The notes below the pieces were generated by a model. The model did not search any database. It had not been told where the DNA came from and was given only the letters and a program-made list of their open reading frames with translations. Positions 59,768-62,096 of a stretch of 62,096 bases of DNA are shown here, piece after piece; position 1 is the first letter of the stretch; each line of letters opens with the position of its first letter. The translations under genes were made by a program, and so were the position numbers. The DNA comes from Actinomycetes bacterium (GTDB taxonomy: Bacteria; Actinomycetota; Actinomycetes; Propionibacteriales; Propionibacteriaceae): contig JAUHXZ010000010.1 in the NCBI GenBank assembly GCA_030426725.1, positions 1 through 62,096 on the forward strand, read 5' to 3'.

Positions 59768-60742
59768 GTGGTCGACCGAACCAGCGACTCACTGCTCACA
59801 GTGGCGCGGATGTACTACGTGCAATCCGAGACGATGGACGCCATCGCGCACCATCTCGGGGTCTCGCGCTCCACGGTGTCGCGCCTGCTCAAGGAGGCGC
59901 GCGACCGCGGGCTGGTACGCGTCAGCATCGTCGACCCCGACCGCCCACTCAACCGCATGGCCGAGCTCTTCGAGAAGCACTTCCACGTGCAGGCCCACCT
60001 TGTCCACGTTCGCCCCGGGGCGAGCAGCATCTTCCGCTTGGACCAGGTGGCGCGCATGGCCGCCGGACTGCTCAGCAACACCGTGCAGGACGGCGACATC
60101 GTCGGCGTCGCGTGGGGCACCACCGTCTCAGCGGTCGCCACCCATCTGCGCCCGCGGGAACTGACCGGCGTCACCGTCATCGGCCTCAACGGCGGCGCCA
60201 ACCACCAGACGACGGGTCTGCCCTACGTCGGCAGCATCCTGCACAAGTTCGCCACGGCCTTCGGCGGGCAGGAGCAGCTCCTCGCCCTGCCCGCGTTCTT
60301 CGACGACCCGGCCACCAAGGAGGCCATGTGGCGTGAGCAGAGCACCCGGCACATCCTCGCGGTGCGGGCCAACTGCCGAGTCGCCCTCTTCGGAGTGGGC
60401 GGCCTGCACTCCGAGCTGCAGAGCCACGTGTACTCCTCCAACTACCTGAGCGAGTCGGACCTGCGGCGGCTGAGCGACCTCAACGTCGTCGGCGACGTGT
60501 GCACCGTCATGCTGCGCGAGGACGGAACGTACCGCGACCTGGAGATCAACAGGCGCGCCACCGGCATGACACCTGCCGAGCTCCAGGCGGTCCCCCGCCG
60601 CATCTGCGTGGTGAGCGGGTTGTCCAAGGCCGCGTCGGTGCTGGGAGCACTGCGGGCGGGTGTCGCGACCGATCTCGTGATCGACGCCGAGACCGCCCGT
60701 GCGGTTCTCAACCGAATGAAGCCCGGGATCCGCCTCGGCTGA
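59768..60742 (+). CDS. SorC/DeoR-family sugar-binding transcriptional regulator
   Basis: About 324 residues starting MVDRTSDSLLTVARMYYVQSETMDAIAHHLGVSRSTVSRLLKEARDRG (in pieces; HTH about 15-45), followed by a SorC sugar-phosphate-sensor domain (GDIVGVAWGTTVSAVA; CRVALFGVGGL; ending CVVSGLSKAASVLGALRAG). GTG 59768 has AAAGGG about 6 nt upstream; GTG 59762 is possible. SorC regulators respond to phosphorylated sugars. No matching catabolic genes lie near, so the regulon is unknown. Confidence 0.87.
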   Translation: MVDRTSDSLLTVARMYYVQSETMDAIAHHLGVSRSTVSRLLKEARDRGLVRVSIVDPDRPLNRMAELFEKHFHVQAHLVHVRPGASSIFRLDQVARMAAGLLSNTVQDGDIVGVAWGTTVSAVATHLRPRELTGVTVIGLNGGANHQTTGLPYVGSILHKFATAFGGQEQLLALPAFFDDPATKEAMWREQSTRHILAVRANCRVALFGVGGLHSELQSHVYSSNYLSESDLRRLSDLNVVGDVCTVMLREDGTYRDLEINRRATGMTPAELQAVPRRICVVSGLSKAASVLGALRAGVATDLVIDAETARAVLNRMKPGIRLG

Positions 60743-60771
60743 ACCGCCGGATCGCATCGATTCCTCGCCGC

Positions 60772-60793
60772 CCCTGGGTCTACTCCCCCAGGG
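60772..60793 (+). terminator. Hairpin after the SorC-family gene
   Basis: CCCTGGG (60772-60778), 8-nt loop, CCCAGGG (60787-60793), 30 bp after the stop of the regulator and just before the promoter of the next gene. Confidence 0.5.
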
Positions 60794-60811
60794 TTGGTTA
60801 CGCTGTCGGCC

Positions 60812-61738
60812 ATGTCAGAATTCATCGTCACCGAGGTGCACGACGGCATTGCCCGCATGACGCTCAACCGCCCCAGGGCGATCAACGCGCTCACCGGGGA
60901 GATGTTCGGCGCCATGTACGACGCCCTGACGGCGTGGAACGCGGACGACTCCGTCACCGCCGTCGAACTGGCCGGCGAGGGCGAGCGCGGGTTCTGCGCG
61001 GGTGCCGACGTGCGCACCCTCGCGGAGACTGTCCGCGACGACGGCCCTTTCCTCCAATACCTCGAGACTGAGTACGCCGTCGACATGGCCCTCGCGGACT
61101 ACCCGAAGCCCGTGACGTCGTTCATGCGCGGCATCGCCATGGGCGGGGGCATCGGCATCGGTGGCCACGTCGACCGACGCATCGTCTACAGCGACACGGT
61201 CATGGCGATGCCGGAGACGAAGATCGGGTTCTTCCCCGACGCCGGCGTCATGTACGAACTGTCGCGCGCCGGGGCGGTCGGCAAGCACGTCGCCCTCACG
61301 TCGTCGACGTTCACGGGCGGCGACGCCCTGCTCATGGGACTGGCCGACGAGTCCGCCGAAGGTGACCTGCCCGCGCCCCTCTTCGATGACAACGCCTCGT
61401 GGATCCAGGAGTGCTACGCCTCCGACGACGTGCTGGACATCGTGGCGGCCCTCGAGGGACACGGGGCGGAGGCGGCGCAGCAGGCGGCTCGCGATCTGCG
61501 GGCCCGCAGCCCCTTCGCCGTCCACGTCGCAATGCGGGCGCTGGTCCGGGCGCGATCGCTGCGGCTCAGCGAGGTGTTCGCGCAGGACCTGCATCTGGCG
61601 GAGTCGGTCATCCCGTCCGGGGACTTCGTCGAGGGCGTGCGCGCGCTGCTGGTCGACAAGGACAAGAACCCGCACTGGCGTCACTCCTCCCTCGAGGCAG
61701 TGCCTGCGGCGGAGATCGACCGGGTCTTCGACTACTGA
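60812..61738 (+). CDS. Enoyl-CoA hydratase/isomerase family, 3-hydroxyisobutyryl-CoA hydrolase-like
   Basis: 308 residues. The crotonase fold is seen in RMTLNRPRAINALTGEMF (about 15-32), the oxyanion-loop GFCAGADVR (about 66-74) and GIAMGGGIGIGGH (about 108-120). PETKIGFFPDAGVMYELSR (about 134-152) is characteristic of 3-hydroxyisobutyryl-CoA hydrolases of valine breakdown, though it is shorter than the usual 340-350. ATG 60812 lies 7 nt after TACGCT (60799-60804), without RBS. It is convergent with the next gene, overlapping by 7 bp. Confidence 0.87.
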   Translation: MSEFIVTEVHDGIARMTLNRPRAINALTGEMFGAMYDALTAWNADDSVTAVELAGEGERGFCAGADVRTLAETVRDDGPFLQYLETEYAVDMALADYPKPVTSFMRGIAMGGGIGIGGHVDRRIVYSDTVMAMPETKIGFFPDAGVMYELSRAGAVGKHVALTSSTFTGGDALLMGLADESAEGDLPAPLFDDNASWIQECYASDDVLDIVAALEGHGAEAAQQAARDLRARSPFAVHVAMRALVRARSLRLSEVFAQDLHLAESVIPSGDFVEGVRALLVDKDKNPHWRHSSLEAVPAAEIDRVFDY

Positions 61739-62067
61739 CCCCGGCGGATCGCCATCGCGATGTTGACTACGGCTATACCGACCCAGACCATGAGCATCGC
61801 CGCGAACCCGGCCTGCATCGTGATCGCTGTCAGCGGAATGGCCATGACGAGACTCACGATGGCCACGGCGACACGGCTGCCCTGCCCCTGACGCTCGGCG
61901 TCGTTGCTCTGCTTCGCGGCGGCCAGCTCGGCCTCGTAGCGGCGCCTGACGGTGGCCTCGACCTTCGCGGCCAGGGAGTCCACGAGAGCGGGCTCGATCT
62001 CCCCGCCCATCTCGCGGCGCACCTCGAGCGCGGCCTGCAACTCGTCGCGGGACAGCTCTTCATCCAT
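61732..62067 (-). CDS. Small membrane protein of unknown function
   Basis: 111 residues. The acidic, helical N-terminus (MDEELSRDELQAALEVRREMGGEIEPALVDSLAAKVEATVRRRYEAEL, in pieces) may form a coiled coil, and two hydrophobic segments follow (VAVAIVSLVMAIPLTAI, AAMLMVWVGIAVVNIAM). I do not recognise the family. Its 3' end overlaps the end of the convergent hydrolase-like gene. Confidence 0.7.
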   Translation of the reverse strand: MDEELSRDELQAALEVRREMGGEIEPALVDSLAAKVEATVRRRYEAELAAAKQSNDAERQGQGSRVAVAIVSLVMAIPLTAITMQAGFAAMLMVWVGIAVVNIAMAIRRGQ

Positions 62068-62096
62068 GGGGATGAGGCTACTCCGATGGGGCGCGA

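Overview
The window is GC-rich throughout with tightly packed genes. Gene content (anaerobic GlpABC dehydrogenase, DHA2 drug exporters, LacI and SorC regulators, actinobacterial TetR/ABC cassettes) and a cohort of apparently leaderless genes point to an actinobacterium. The Propionibacteriaceae (Tessaracoccus-like) are my best guess, which is inference and not proven. No rRNA or CRISPR is present. There is one intact tRNA, tRNA-Ala(TGC).

Layout. 1-5.1 kb: a truncated gene, a sulfide:quinone-reductase-like flavoprotein with a small partner, and a divergent TetR gene leading a two-gene ABC exporter. 5.1-12.0 kb: a 1.4-kb-residue dehydratase-activase fusion, an MFS protein, and an SPFH/ribbon-helix-helix pair. 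12.3-15.6 kb: an operon of form II RuBisCO, a fructose-bisphosphatase-like protein that has lost its metal ligands, and phosphoribulokinase. 15.7-21.6 kb: a rhamnose-type sugar ABC operon with a divergent LacI gene and palindromic operator. 21.8-25.8 kb: glpABC. 25.9-34.4 kb: a hydrolase, two DHA2 exporters (one with a divergent TetR gene and shared operator), and an alpha-glucoside-type ABC operon with a very strong intercistronic hairpin. 34.4-44.5 kb: a rifampin-phosphotransferase-like enzyme, BCCT transporter, M50 protease, NAD(P)-binding protein, cardiolipin synthase, cupin, a broken receiver/PAS gene, VapBC and a DUF2993 protein.

44.87-58.10 kb is a roughly 13.2-kb integrative element inserted in the 3' end of tRNA-Ala. 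It has a 30-bp attachment duplication (29/30 identical), matching candidate integrase arm sites inside both ends, a tyrosine integrase, an excisionase-like protein and a primase/helicase. Its cargo is HigBA, MNT/HEPN and a copper-type module (multicopper oxidase, SHOCT protein, lipoprotein) with a CsoR-like operator but no regulator gene. Nested inside is an ISL3 insertion sequence whose transposase is interrupted by a complete group II intron. Intron ends can be placed to the base (46599-48778), because removing the intron and one extra A restores the transposase frame.

58.1-62.1 kb returns to the chromosome: tRNA-Ala with its terminator, an MFS protein, a SorC regulator with a perfect 9-4-9 palindrome upstream, a 3-hydroxyisobutyryl-CoA-hydrolase-like enzyme and a small membrane protein.

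Taken together, the chromosomal part suggests a facultative or fermentative organism using glycerol 3-phosphate and sugars. It also carries a minimal phosphoribulokinase/RuBisCO module that could fix CO2 or act as an electron sink. The most unusual single item is the metal-site-less FBPase homologue inside that operon.
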